The translations under genes were made by a program, and so were the position numbers. From Tillus elongatus (Eukaryota > Arthropoda > Insecta > Coleoptera > Cleridae): DNA of 64,000 nt. The DNA is taken from contig OZ023266.1 in NCBI GenBank assembly GCA_964006375.1, forward strand, positions 68,419,391 to 68,483,390. Direction: 5' to 3'. Below, piece after piece: positions 22,990 to 36,101 of the stretch. The notes under the pieces are model-generated. The model was not told the origin of the DNA, did not search any database, and saw nothing but the letters and a program-made list of their open reading frames with translations. How positions within the stretch are numbered: position 1 is the stretch's first letter; each line of letters opens with the position of its first letter.

Positions 22990-23849
22990 TGTCTGATAGG
23001 ATTTAGATCTCTCTATTTCTGAGCCTTCTTTGTATGCACTCATGTACAGAGAGATTGATAGCAAGCATTTCTGCTTGGAAGGTGATGGAAGTTTTTCCTA
23101 GGGGCATAGAGAGTCTAAAGCTGGGTCCTCTTCTTCCCAGTCCTGCTCCGTCCATTTGTTTACACCCGTCTGTGTACCATACAGATGAGTTGTTTGTCAT
23201 CCTTGCACTGTCTCTGTCCCATGTTTGGCAGTTATTTATGACCACATCAAATGGAATTATGAAGTCTAGTTTGGCTGGCAATTGGTCTGTTGATTTGGTG
23301 AGTGACTCGTATGGAATGATTTCCAGAATTTTCAGGTGGCCATCCAAGTCTCCTGGTTTGAATTTGTCCGCCTGGAATAGCCTTGAAGCACTTATTGCTG
23401 CTTGTTGGGGGCATGATGCCATAACTCCCGTTATTCCAAGACAGATCAGCCTCTGCATTTTTTTTAATTTGCTTTGTATTGAGGCTTGTTCCGTTTTTGG
23501 CCACCATACTATATATGTGTATGTGACCATGGGTTTGACCCACTGTTTGGTATTGCCAGTATATGATCCTGGGATTCAGCCCCCATATCTTTCCTACAAA
23601 TCTACGGCATGTCCAGATTGCCATTGTGACTCTCAAAAGAGTTTTTTCCAGGTGTATGTTCCAATTCAGTTTTTGGTCTAAGATCGCTAAGTATTCAACT
23701 TCATTGGAAAATTGTATGTGTGTTCCATTCAGAGTGGGAGCTTTTAAATTTAGTTCCTTCTGTTCGTGAATAGGACAAGAACTGTCTTGATTTACATTAA
23801 GTCCCTCTGTCTCACACCAGTTCTTTTCTATATTTAGGACTGTTTGCAT
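22990..23849 (-). pseudogene. LINE with RNase H, R1/I-like, broken
   Basis: Minus strand, 3' part of a non-LTR polymerase. The first fragment (23849-23247) has LKAPTLNGTHIQFSNEVEYL, the RT thumb signature ahead of WNIHLEKT, then AIWTCRRFVGKIWGL and PRIIYWQYQTV. After a frame change the next fragment (23530-23003) reads TYIVWWPKTEQAS, LICLGITGVM and then an RNase H start VWYTDGCKQMDGAG with FQAEMLAI. The RNase H ends early near 23003. The downstream RT order is as in R1/I/LOA-type LINEs, which may carry RNase H. A related but separate fragment lies on the plus strand at 42240-43247. Upstream RT palm and endonuclease are missing. Confidence 0.85.
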
Positions 23850-23854
23850 TATGC

Positions 23855-25250
23855 CGGCTATTACACCATAAGAGGTTCTTGGTTATGGTTATATTACATA
23901 TTACAAACGTATTCCCGGAACAACAGTTGCAAGAAATTAAATATCAAGTACAGAAACATCCTTTATGATTTTAGATGTCTACATTCAGCTTCCAGCAGGC
24001 AGGCCGCTCAGATTCGCTTTAAAGTTGACTTCAGTCAATTTATATGTTTTGAATATTTTTTATATGAAAGCTAATTCTAAATAAAAACATTTCAGTTTCA
24101 TAATTGATGATCCAAGATAGATTATTTCGTGGTCCGAGGTACACTATTCTCTGGAACAAGGTACAATAGTTTGGTACCTAGGACCAAATGTAATATATTT
24201 CTTTTTGCCTATAACCATGCATTTATGATGATTATAAATGAGTGCAAACCGCATGAATATGGAAAATACCATCATGAATTTTGCTTAGCTTGTCTCAATG
24301 CCAAGTAAAATACATTTGTATTTATTCGGTCCAAGATACTACAGTCTCCCCTAAGGAATATAAATAACTCAGAAAAAAAGAGACAATAAAAAAATTGGGA
24401 AACAATCATACTGAAGCACTTGTAGCATAACCTGTTAGGCTTTTATTGTAACCTATTTCCAAGGGCAATACAGCATAAGAATAGTGTGCAATGTGAATGC
24501 AATGAATAATAAAAAATGATACATATATTACAAGTTGACACTTTTATCTACTAGTTATATTAGAAAAACCTCAGTTGCTACATAATTCAAGTGGAATATT
24601 TGTTTATACAATTTAAATCAAATATTTAATTGTCGAAGGGCTTAGAGGAAAAGTAGTACAAGTGACACTTACGGAGAAGTTGTGGCAAGTGCACTTAGAT
24701 CAGCATTCCTCTAACATATTTTTAATACATTCATAGCAATAAATCTTTCCACCCAAAGAAGGTGCTACTAGTGCTGATTTTGACTTGAATTGTTTTTGTT
24801 TGAACTAAATCTGTACTTATCTCGTGTTTGTTCAAAATGTCACTTGCACTACTCCTCTGTGCCCCTTAGTTATCAACTAAAACTTTTTAACAAACAATAT
24901 TATAGAGTCCAGATATTATAAGTAAAAAAAAAACTCACTGGCTGACTTTACATATTAAAATATTCATACAAGTTCATAAGGCACTTTGCTGAAATATTGA
25001 CGGTATTACAGAACCTCATACCGTATGTTCAAACAAATATTTTGTGACAATTTGTTTTCTAGTTGAACAATTTAACCAAATTTGAAACACATAACACAAA
25101 GTAACCTGTAATCAACACAAGAAATTTCATAAAAATCGAAAAGCCTAAAGTAATAAATCCCCAATATTAATTAATCAATTTACAATGTTATCTTGCCTTC
25201 CGGTTGACATTAACTTACCGTTGGACCAGTGGCTGTTTTAGGAAATAGAA
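23855..25250. other. No gene seen
   Basis: AT-rich sequence without recognisable coding, RNA gene or sharp repeat. Confidence 0.45.
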
Positions 25251-25259
25251 AATATGTTA

Positions 25260-25560
25260 TGAATTTTTTTTGGTGCTTGAAAAATCAGCACAACCAGACA
25301 TTTTTTGCACTGAAGTGATTGCAATTGGAAATGTAATAATGAATTCTGAAAAAGAGTCAAAGGAGTCTCCAAATAATTCAAGGAAGCGAGGAGAAGCGCT
25401 GGAACTTCGGGCAGAATAAAAAGCTCTGAAACCCCAAGAGAAAAACGATAACTGTGATGAGGAAAATGTACCTGATAAAATAGATAAGACTGAAAACACT
25501 AAAGAAGTAACAAATAATATTGCAAATGGATTAAATAACTGAAAGTGTGAAAAAAGGAAA
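25260..25560 (+). pseudogene. Unassigned charged ORF remnant
   Basis: The plus strand, read through two stops, gives MNSEKESKESPNNSRKRGEA and then NDNCDEENVPDKIDK, a hydrophilic charged sequence of the kind found in linkers of Tigger/jerky-like insect transposases. No family motif is present, so the call rests only on composition and on similar remnants elsewhere (29925-30270). Confidence 0.25.
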
Positions 25561-25689
25561 ATTATAAAGGCCTGGACGCAGCAAGTCCGTTGTGGTAGAG
25601 AATTTTCATTAAATGCTTCAAATTTGTTTAACTCAATTCTCTATAAACCTAGAAAGGTGAGTTTCGGTGAAGTAAGGTATTTACGATGG

Positions 25690-25898
25690 CAACATACCAA
25701 CCAAATTTCATCATAATAAGTAGGTTATTTTTTGGTACAATTTTTTTTCTGAAAAATATTTTTTTTAATTTTTGGAGTCTCACCATCGATAGCTCTCTAT
25801 TAGCGAACTTTTTTAAATTAAAAAACGTTTAATGTTTTTAAACAAAAATTCGCTAATAAGAACAAAACAGAAACGTCACTGCCTAAAAAAGAGAGGTA
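25690..25898. repeat. Repeat family X copy (hairpin part)
   Basis: Contains TCACCATCGATAGCTCTCTA and an imperfect hairpin TATTAGCGAA...TTCGCTAATA. Related copies are at 29745-29890, 41531-41690 and 44221-44360. It lies directly beside the 5S-like sequence. Confidence 0.55.
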
Positions 25899-25900
25899 AA

Positions 25901-26012
25901 AGTACACGATGCTCCCAGGTGGTCACCCATCCAAGAACTGACCACGGCTGAGGTTGCTTAACTTCGATGATCGCACGAGAATCGGTTTTTCTAACGTGCT
26001 ATAGCCGTTAGC
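25901..26012 (-). rRNA. 5S rRNA-like sequence
   Basis: On the minus strand it begins GCTAACGGCTATAGCACGTT and contains hallmark 5S words: GATTCTCGTGCGATCATCGA, AAGTTAAGCAACCTC (box A region of the internal promoter), and TTGGATGGGTGACCACCTGG (box C region). It ends GTGTACTTTT, a T-run as in an RNA polymerase III terminator. The 3' end no longer pairs well with the 5' end in helix I, and several usual 5S positions are changed, so it may be a pseudogene or the head of a 5S-derived SINE rather than a working gene. It stands alone, not in a tandem cluster. Confidence 0.85.
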
Positions 26013-26019
26013 TTGAAGT

Positions 26020-26925
26020 GCTTATTTATCCAAGGTCTATATATTCTTTATTAATTTTTAAGTTTCGATTTTAAGTAAAGAATTAAATTGTTTTCAAATT
26101 TTGCAATATTTACACAATTTTTAACAGTCCTGATTGTATACTGTGTAAAAGAATTTAACATAATTTATTTTAAAGGTTAGGGGCTTAGACAACTCACTCA
26201 TTTCGCAATATGATCAAACAAAGCAATTATTTAATTCACAAGCTTTTCATATAAACTAAAATAATTAATAGAAAAGCAACCTATTCTCTCATTAACCTAA
26301 AACAAAAATAAATTGATATGACATATGACGCTACATAAACCGCGCCACTTGCTATAAGAATGCAAATAACAGAACAAACCAATAGCAATTTAATTTCTGA
26401 CCACGTGACCAAGAATTGTGTTGTTAGTCATCTCAGAATGCCAAATCTATAGATAAATCTCCCTAGACTAAATTCACAAAAAATGTTATAATTGTAAAAG
26501 TTTTATTCAACTTATAAGGTTTTTAGTTATGGTTTGGATCACAACTTAAAATCAGGCTTAAGCTCTTTAGCTGCCGATTTTACCATATATCTTTTTGAAT
26601 AACAAATCAATTCTAGTAATAAATATTACCGTGAATTTTCCTAACGAGAGAAACTTCCCAACTTTGTGTAATAAAAATCTGAAACTGATAACTCTGGCTG
26701 TTTCAATTTATTAGGCAGATTTTGTAGCTTTCCAACATTCAAATAAAACAAACTAAGACATCCGTTATGTCAACCTCGCCCACACACACATCACACAACG
26801 CCTTAATAAGCTTTTAGGAGCGTGTCATAGCTTTTAAATTTCTTTAATTCAAGATAACTTAAATTTGTGTTGAGAGAAACGCCTCAAAATTAATATATGA
26901 GAATTATTTGAATGCTCTATATATG
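26020..26925. other. No gene seen
   Basis: AT-rich sequence without recognisable coding or RNA gene. Confidence 0.45.
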
Positions 26926-26929
26926 TGAA

Positions 26930-27130
26930 AAATTCCATTCCACTCACTTTAATAATTTTAAAAATATAGCCTTTTCAAAAAGTTATCCCCGATCTTCCAC
27001 CGGAAAAACTTGAGCATAAAGGCTGTTTAACGAACTCGACCTCAGATTTCGCCCAAACAAAATTTTTGCCAAGTTTGATTGAAATAAGTTTAGCATTTTT
27101 TGAGTTATCGCTCAGATACATACATACATA
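26930..27130 (+). repeat. Repeat family Y copy
   Basis: Ends GCCAAGTTTGATTGAAAT...TTTTTTGAGTTATCG and then ATACATACATACATATATA. Same order as the copies at 1656-2010 (minus strand), 34290-34560 and 40540-40816. Confidence 0.6.
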
Positions 27131-27144
27131 TATAAACTGATTTT

Positions 27145-27999
27145 ACACATAATAAAAGACGTGACTGTCCTAAATAGGTGTGCTACTGGGAACGACCACA
27201 GGCTTGTTTGAGCAAAAGTAGCTATTGACATTGGCAAAGAACGAAAAAAAATGATCCAAAAGAGCATAAATCAACTATAAAATAATACTCCAGCAGCTGA
27301 AATCTGAAATCCCCTAGGCACACCCCACCAAAACCCCGGCATCCCACTCACACCCCATCATTGGTAACTGCCATCAAAACAAACTGAATAATATCATCAT
27401 AACCACAATAACTGAAGCCCAAAATCGGCACTGCTCAACAAATCAAAGAGGAAGAAAAACTAAGCAGGGAGACCAAACTGCTCATAGAAAAAACAAGGGA
27501 TATGAGGTCAGAAAGCTATGCGTCTGAAGAAGAATTAAGAGAAATAAATAATTAAATTTCAAAAGGCATCCGACGCGACGTAAGAGCTTTTAGACACAAC
27601 CAAATCAAAAATACCATAGAGAACAACAAGGGTATGAAAGTTCTATGTAGAAAGCTTGACAATGGAAGGAGACAAATAATAAAACTTAAAAATGCACAAG
27701 GGCACACATCAACGAACAGGAAAGATATTCTAAATATAGTGGAATGCTATATAAAAGCCAAAGTGATATAAGTCTACATCCAGAATCTGACATACTAACC
27801 CGTAAAAAAGGTGTGGTTAACCAAGGCTCGGAAATACTGATGGAAATATCACTAGATGAGATAAAACTAGCCCTGAAAAAGATGAAAACTCAAAAATCGC
27901 CTGGAGAAGACTGTGTGGTTTCCGATGCGATAAAGATTGGTGGTCCTTGCTTGCTCCAAAAAATCAAATCTTTTTTCAACCTTTGTCTCTTCAATAGTA

Positions 28000-28001
<2 letters not shown>
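27145..28001 (+). pseudogene. RTE-type LINE, endonuclease end to start of RT
   Basis: Read across frame changes, the first part matches the end of an RTE endonuclease (TGNDHRLV, where DHRLV is the SDHxxV-type block). A linker follows, EEEKLSRETKLLIEKTRDMR and SYASEEELREI, then the N-terminal RT part [20 protein letters not shown] and [12 protein letters not shown], ending NLCLFNSTI at the (TA)n tract. The last 210 bp (27792-28001) occur again, inverted, at 29373-29587. The rest of the RT is found only on the minus strand next door. Confidence 0.8.

Positions 28002-28061
<60 letters not shown>
28002..28061. repeat. (TA)n between facing RTE pieces
   Basis: About 60 bp. On its left the plus-strand RTE coding stops; on its right the 3' end of the minus-strand RTE copy begins. 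Confidence 0.98.
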
Positions 28062-29890
<1,829 letters not shown>

Positions 29891-29924
29891 GTGAAAAGGC
29901 AAGTATTGTAAAAATATTTAGTTT

Positions 29925-30270
29925 ACCTATTTAGGAAGAGAAAGGAAGTGGATCCTCCATCAGCAGCTATATCTTCTCCAAAATATAGAGAATATCTAAG
30001 AAATGCAGCTGCAAAAAAGAATACAAATGAAAAATAGAAGAAACAAACTAATAAAAAGGAAACCGAGAGCAAAATTATGATAGATGCTGGTACTACAGCA
30101 AAAATTAAGGAGAATTGCTGGAGTTGCAAAGACGATACTAGATAGTGACAAAGATGAAGGTGATTTCGAACATGTTGGATGTGATAATTGCCAGAGATGG
30201 TACCACCTAAAATGTACCAACTTATCAAATAGGTCATTATTTGAATTGAAAGAGGAATATTTTAAATAGA
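29925..30270 (+). pseudogene. PHD-like zinc finger remnant
   Basis: One frame has SPKYREYLRNAAAKKNTNEK followed by a stop; a later frame reads VGCDNCQRWYHLKCTNL, matching the second half of a PHD-type finger (C-x2-C...W-x-H-x2-C). A CWSCKDD word earlier (about 30113) would supply the first cysteines. The parts are in different frames, so it is broken. PHD fingers occur at the C-terminus of some Tigger/jerky-like insect transposases, a possible origin. Confidence 0.5.
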
Positions 30271-30329
30271 GATGTGCTAACCTTCCAAATTTCGAACCGA
30301 ACCCGAACTTGAACCGAACTTCGGTTCCA

Positions 30330-30425
30330 AGTTAGTAGTTAGCAGATGATGCTAACTTAATTAGTGGAACGATCGTCAGGTTTTTTTTTAATGTGTTGTG
30401 GTGACTTGGGTTCTCTAAGTGTACT
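30330..30425 (+). repeat. Decayed copy of 21.3-kb Penelope-like unit
   Basis: Shares GATGCTAACTT, AACGATCGTCAGGTTTTTT, AATGTGTTGTG and GGTTCTCTAAGTGT-like words with 21285-21375. The hammerhead core is degraded (GGAAC for GAAAC). Confidence 0.6.
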
Positions 30426-30429
30426 AATG

Positions 30430-31760
30430 ATAGAAATATATTTTTTCAATATATATGCTAGCATCGCAACGTGTTTTTTGGTTGCAACATTATAATGCCA
30501 GTGTTCGAAAGTGAAAGCTGCAAACTTGGATGAACTTTTCCTTTTTTATAAAAGAATGGGGATCTTCTACCTACCAAATGGTGTATGCTACAATATACGT
30601 ATATCTTGTATTTAAGGAAATGCTGTATGCACGTTAAATAATTGTGGTTAGGTCCATGATCGATTTTAAATTTTTAAGTTGTTCGAAGTTCGACTGTGAA
30701 CCTTAGACTTATTATTTCTGAGGTTCGAAGTTCGAGGCAACATATTTGCTTTGGTTCGTTCATAGTTCGGTTCGAAAAAAACATGGGTTCCTCTAATTAT
30801 AATAACCTCTAATTTTAAATGTGATTTTTGTTAAGCATGTACTTATGTGAATAGTCACTTTTATTGTGGGAGATATATTGATGTTTCTGTTCTTTTATAA
30901 TAAGCAAGACTATAGGCACTATGCAGACCATTGACATAATTCCAGTCAAAATTAAGATGAAGCTGGCCTACCACTGGCCTTTTGGTGGTTTTTTCCTTAT
31001 TATAACAAGTGGCAATGTAGGCAACACAGCATATAGAACTTCCATATATAGTGTTGCCTAATAACTTCACAGAATTATGTTGCATAATTTCAACTAAGCA
31101 ATGATAATATTAAAGAAGGTAGAGATTTACTTCCAAACCAAGTATGCTAACTGGACAACTAATGACTCATTTACCCTATATGGGTTTTTTAATGTTTTAT
31201 GGACACAATACCTCCTGTATTTACTTGGCTATCGAATTTAAACTGGAAACATCGCATTACACGCATTACAGATGGCAGAATTAAATGATTGTTCTTTGGC
31301 ATTCGAATTTGAACTGGGAACCTTGTATTACACATGTTACAGATAGGAGAATTAGATGGTGGTTCTAAGTTTAAAACTGGCTAAATTTGCATAAAAATTG
31401 GTCAACTAAAAAAGAAAATGTCCAAAAAAATTGCAAGGAAAATATTTTTAAGGTCACATAACAGCTTTCAGAAACATATCATAAGAACTTCGAAGATTAT
31501 TTTCATGAATGGATTTACTCAGTGAGTTTTGGCTCATAATATCTGAAAACCTGTAAAATTTTAAATTAAAAAACTAAATGATTTTAAAACTGCACTGAAA
31601 AAAACAGTTTAAAAAAATAGCTGCTACTTAAAATTAACTAATCTTCATGCACAATGCTCTTAATTAAAACTAAATTCTAGATGAGCTTTACTAGTATTTG
31701 AAATAAATGTTTATATAATTGGCTATTAATTTACTTCCTGCAATGATTGTCAATTAACTG
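30430..31760. other. No gene seen
   Basis: AT-rich. A GTTCGAAGTTCGA-like word is repeated near 30670-30780, and an imperfect direct repeat (about 31225-31290 and 31300-31365, GAATTTGAACTGGGAACC-like) is present. Nothing coding is recognised. Confidence 0.4.
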
Positions 31761-31764
31761 AGCT

Positions 31765-31770
31765 TTTATT
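31765..31770 (-). promoter_or_regulatory. Poly(A) signal of ZRANB2
   Basis: AATAAA on the minus strand about 165 nt after the ZRANB2 stop codon, the first good signal downstream. Confidence 0.6.
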
Positions 31771-31933
31771 GGCAAATCAATAATACACAAACCAAGTATT
31801 AAGCAATACATGTCACAGGCTGCCAAAGTTATGCTATGTACATGATAAAATTCATTATATCCATATTTAAATGTAACATTATCAAAAATTTTGAGTACCT
31901 TAGAAATCAAAAGCTGGAATGACCCCACACCTA

Positions 31934-32632
31934 CTAATACTTTCTCTTATCATGGGGAGACCGTGACCTAGAACGGCTTCTAGACCTTGAACCTCTAGAC
32001 TTATCAGAATTATTAGAAATTACCGGACCTGTGAAGTCTGAAAGATCATATTTTGATAAATCACCATCATCATCATCATCCTCTTCATCATCATCCTCCT
32101 CCTCCTCTTCTTCCACTACTTTAGCCACTGCAACTACAGGTTTTTCCACTTCTTCCTCAGATTTTTCCTTGTCCTCTTCATCAACAGACTTATCGTTGCT
32201 GGATTTCCTTTTCTTGCGTCTACCAAATTCATCGTATTCATCATCGGAATCTTCACGTTCCTTATATTCAACTACACCTCTGTCATTGTAACCACCACCA
32301 AAACCAGTTCTTTCTTCTACTTCACCGAACTTCGGGGCATTACACACGTTGCATTGCTGCCTACGTGCCCAATTAACGTTGCCACACTTATTGCATTGCC
32401 AGTCCTCAGCACTGAACAAACCACGGCTCTTCTCAGCAGCTACTTTACCTATTTCTTGTCCGAGCTTGCGTTTCTTAGCTCCCGGCCCTCGGCTTTTCGA
32501 ACATCTATTGCATGAGTTGCGCCAGGAAAAGTTCAAATTACCACACTCCTCGCATGTCCAATCTCCATCGTTTGCTGCTGATGGTTTGATGCTAGGAGGT
32601 GGTGGTGGCGTCAAGTCATCGGTATCCTCCAT
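31934..32632 (-). CDS. ZRANB2: ZRANB2-like RanBP2-type zinc-finger splicing protein
   Basis: A 232-residue nuclear SR-like protein. In known family members the two RanBP2-type zinc fingers bind single-stranded RNA and the protein influences alternative splicing. Finger 1 has Cys 27, 30, 41 and 44 (DWTCEECGNLNFSWRNSC), finger 2 Cys 80, 83, 94 and 97 (DWQCNKCGNVNWARRQQC). The linker IGKVAAEKSRGLFSAEDW and the following GFGGGYNDRGVVEYKERE and SDDEYDEFGRRKKRK are family hallmarks. An acidic stretch (about 174-191) and a short RS tail (about 213-225) end the protein; the RS part is shorter than in vertebrates. The frame is intact, with a consensus-like AAAACGATGG start. A strong splice acceptor (TTTGTTTTAG) lies 12 nt upstream, so a 5' UTR intron is likely while the coding part is one exon. 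Confidence 0.95.
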   Translation of the reverse strand: MEDTDDLTPPPPPSIKPSAANDGDWTCEECGNLNFSWRNSCNRCSKSRGPGAKKRKLGQEIGKVAAEKSRGLFSAEDWQCNKCGNVNWARRQQCNVCNAPKFGEVEERTGFGGGYNDRGVVEYKEREDSDDEYDEFGRRKKRKSSNDKSVDEEDKEKSEEEVEKPVVAVAKVVEEEEEEDDDEEDDDDDGDLSKYDLSDFTGPVISNNSDKSRGSRSRSRSRSRSPHDKRKY

Positions 32633-32644
32633 CGTTTTAATTTG

Positions 32645-32660
32645 CTAAAACAAACATAAC
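32645..32660 (-). promoter_or_regulatory. 3' splice site of 5' UTR intron
   Basis: Minus strand ATGTTTGTTTTAG|CAAATT, a T-rich tract and AG 12 nt before the ZRANB2 ATG. A matching donor is uncertain; AAAG|GTATAC near 32830 is one candidate. Confidence 0.6.
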
Positions 32661-33905
32661 TTTCACTTATATAAAACTCTAAATGTTTTAAATTAAGTTT
32701 TGTGAACATTATATTAAAAAGATAACGACATTTGTATGTGAACAACCGCTATCTAATTTACTGACAAATCCGCCGTTAAGTTAATTGTAGTGGCACAAAA
32801 CTTGTTGCTGCTACTTTTGATAGAAGTATACCTTTACTGCACAACGAATATCAGTACTTTTGCGTGAAAACTAAAGATAAGACTAGAAATATTCCTAATT
32901 TTTCAGTTTCCCCGAAAACTTGCTGATATTGCTGATCGGACACTTTTTCACACAATTTTCTTAACTATTGACATTTGACAGTTAGGAAATAAATTGGCAC
33001 TTGACACTTAAATTGACAGTTAACCAGGTACCAACGGTAGAACAGTTGTCAAGTGTGTATACACCAGTCCGCAGTTATTCAGTTTGAATTCAACCGTTGC
33101 CGATTTTTCAAAGCGGAATTCCTTTTCGCTGGCTAAAGCAACTTAATGATGGAGCGGTTAAGGAGCCACGCACTGTTCTGAATTTGTCTATTTTCGCAGA
33201 TATTCCATGTGATTCTCAATTAATAGAATGTTTGATATATTCTAAAATAGTTATGAAAATTATCTGTAGTGTAATTTCGTATTACATCCTTCTAATAACC
33301 AAATACTATAAATTTATAATATCTGTAGTAACCTTCATTTCTCGTTGGTTTGGTTCTCACAGCCCGGATAACATCTACTGACTACTGATTGGGCTTAATT
33401 TTGTATAGCCAATTCTGTCAAACTAATATCAAGTGGATTATCAGCTAGTTCCACTAGGAATGAGTTAATCATTATTTTTAGTGTTCATGTTTGATTTTAA
33501 AACTTTGTTTGAAATGTTGCTTTGGTTTGGGGGTATGACTAAAGACTATAGCACGCCATTTTGAACTGGCAGACCAATGTCAAAATACTTCCTGAAGTCA
33601 ACAATGCGTTCATCTGATTTCCAACCGCTGGATTGCATCAGCGGTAGTCAACATATGAGCGCTTAATTTCGACTGTTGGCATTTGGTAAACGCAACTATT
33701 AGTTATTCAATGCTGACATTCTCATTTTTATTTACTTTTTATAAAAATTTATTTATTATAACAAAATGTGTTATTTATAGCAAGCAATTTTTATTTCAAC
33801 TCGATTGTTTTCAAATATTTTAATCAGGTGAAGGAAAGCCACAGTTGAAATATATATGTTATCTGTAGACATTTTATGAAATATTTTCAACTCACAAAGC
33901 GCCTT
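32661..33905. other. Upstream region of ZRANB2; no further gene seen
   Basis: Should contain the ZRANB2 first exon and promoter (about 32800-33000), but no TATA or defined start is recognisable. Short TGACA-rich words are repeated near 32965-33050. The ORF at 33097-33381 has no family motif and is not called. Confidence 0.4.
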
Positions 33906-33910
33906 AGTGC

Positions 33911-34260
33911 CAGGATCTTTGTTCAAATCGTCACTATGACATTTTCAGACATAAAACTATATTTTTGTCCTACTTATTTTGACCTCTTCACAGCGGGAAA
34001 AGTTAATCATTGTCCGTAATATTTAATAGATTTTGTTTACGACACACAATCTGTTGGTCTTGTGCTTTCATCTGAATTCCAGTTTTCAGAATCTTTGTTC
34101 AAATCGTCACTTTGACATTTTCAGAAATAAAACTATAATTTTTCTCTACTTATTGACCTGTTTATACCGGGAAAAGTTAACCTTTGTCTATAATATTTAT
34201 TAGATTTTGTTTACGCCACACACAATATGTTGATCTTGTGCGGTAATCTGAACTGAAGCG
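33911..34260 (+). repeat. ~175-bp tandem duplication
   Basis: ATCTTTGTTCAAATCGTCAC occurs at about 33916 and 34091, and the following sequence (GACATTTTCAGA, GGGAAAAGTTAA, TAGATTTTGTTTACG, TTGATCTTGTGC-like) repeats in order. The copies differ by scattered changes. Confidence 0.85.
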
Positions 34261-34289
34261 ACACCAACAAAAAAAAACACAATAAAAAT

Positions 34290-34560
34290 TTTTTTTTTCT
34301 TGCAACATAAAGATCTAAATTTTGTCAAAAGTATACTATTTATAATAGAAACCTGCGTGCCAGTACTAAATGCCATAGTTTTGTTATTTCTGGAGATACT
34401 GAAATTTTCCGAAAGAAAACAAAAAATTATGCAGGAATAACTGGTTTGATGTTCCCCTCTAACGAACTTATCGAAACCACTTGCAAAAGGAAGGTACTCA
34501 CTAAACTTTATCGAAAGGTGTCCATTCTTTGTTGAGTTATTTGTGTGCGTGTGTTGCGTG
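34290..34560 (+). repeat. Repeat family Y copy
   Basis: Words in order: TTTGTTATTTCTGGAGATAC, TTTCCGAAAGAAAACA, CTAACGAACTTATC, CCACTTGCAAAAGGAAGGTA, TTGTTGAGTTATTTGTG, then a GTGTGCGTGTGTT tail. Matches 40560-40816 in the same order. Confidence 0.75.
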
Positions 34561-34852
34561 TCAGGGTGGTTTTAAATTGAATTTTTATCTATCACAGACT
34601 TTTATCCTTGTGTTATTTCGACTCGTACCGTAGCTACGTTTCGTGAAGTATAATTATTATATATACGCTATTAACTGTTTTTAATGTGAAATTATTGTCA
34701 CATTATCCGTCTCTATGACAATTAAGTTTGTGAACTATATGTTACTTCTAGGGTCACAGGCAGCTTGTAAAGTGTGGCGGTAACGGCGAACACTCAGGAA
34801 TTATCTTTAAACATCAACATGTTTTATATTCAAAAGGAATTATATTTCTAGA

Positions 34853-35370
34853 AGGAACCAGAAGTGACCGGTATGAAGCAATGCAGACAGGTCTAGAATC
34901 TCTATGGACAACATAAATAGGCGAGCCACAGATAGTGGTGTGTGGTGTGTTTATGGTCGAAGAATAATTGCAATATGAAAAAGGAAAAAAAGGCGACTAA
35001 GCAAAAGAAGAAATAAGAAGAGATAAATAAGCAAGGAACCGAGACAACGAAGCAAAGGAAGAAACTAGAAGACTATGTGAAGAAGTAAAGAAGACAGACG
35101 ACGTAACAAAAGAAATGAGAAGAATTTGTGACGAAGCTAAGAAGACAGACGACAAAGCAAAAGAAGAAATTAGAATAAAAGATGAAGAAGCAGAGAAGAT
35201 AGACGCCGAAACAAAAGAAGAAATGATGAAGAAGCAAAGAAAAGTGACGACGAAGCAAAAGACGAAATAAGAAATATATATAAGGGAACCAGAAATGACA
35301 GGTATGGAATAATGCAGAAAAGTCTACCATCTCTATGGACAATACAAATAGGCGAGCCGCAGATAGAGTG
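34853..35370 (+). repeat. Direct repeats flanking a charged-residue minisatellite
   Basis: Two direct copies of about 85 bp (34853-34940 and 35284-35370, with TCTCTATGGACAA and TAGGCGAGCC). Between them are GAAGCAAAAGAAGAAAT-type units that on the plus strand would encode repeating DEAKKTDDKAKEEIR-like residues with stops. It may be the remnant of a Lys/Glu-rich coding repeat, but no family is recognised. Confidence 0.6.
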
Positions 35371-35941
35371 AGTCAGTCAGCAGTGAATTAGTGTTGGTGC
35401 AGAATAGGTGATCATAAAAGGCGAATAGTGAAATATAGTTCTATGGGCATTTATAATAGAGGAATATTTTAGTTGGTGTGTTTATGGTCGGAGAATGGTT
35501 GGTAATAATAAATTAGTAGTTTGAAAAGCTGTGTTTTGTTAGTTAACAAATCCATAACCCCGAAGAACCATATTGACAGTCGCACACCTTCAATTGGCAG
35601 AAAACCGGTTATGTTAGTGATAGGGTCCTGCGGTACAATTTAACAAGAAGTGAGTAAATTCTCGTTAACTTGGTGCAAAAAGCAAAGACAAACCAATGAC
35701 TATTCGTATTTAGTATTTATTTTTTAGTTTGTACATAATGGCGTGCTATGGGGTGGGTATTGTACGATTTTAGTATTAACTTCAACTTCAAAGCTCCTTT
35801 ATTCAAAATCTATTATTTTTTTTTTAGAAGGCTATTCCATTTTTTGTGAAAGCAATTACTGGTTTACTATTTTACAATTTTTAAGAGTATTCTAATTTTT
35901 CCGTGTTTTATTTTATATGGTTGATTTCATTTAGCTGAAAG

Positions 35942-35942
<1 letters not shown>

Positions 35943-36014
<72 letters not shown>
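35943..36014. repeat. (TA)n microsatellite
   Basis: About 72 bp of TA dinucleotides, 90 bp left of a fold-back repeat. Confidence 0.98.
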
Positions 36015-36018
<4 letters not shown>

Positions 36019-36101
36019 AATTCCGCAGCTGGTAATCACAAACTGCCAAAAATGAACCATAAAACAGGAGGTTCAAGAGGCTGACAAGTCCTCGTCCTAT
36101 A

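Noticed and set aside
23034..23769. Plus-strand ORFs of 215 and 68 residues
   Set aside because: Antisense to the R1-like LINE coding on the minus strand.
32031..32648. Plus-strand serine-rich and other ORFs over ZRANB2
   Set aside because: Antisense shadows of the Asp/Glu-rich part of the ZRANB2 frame.
33097..33381. 94-residue ORF near ZRANB2
   Set aside because: Hydrophobic but without a family motif, start context or supporting neighbours; AT-rich chance frame is likelier.
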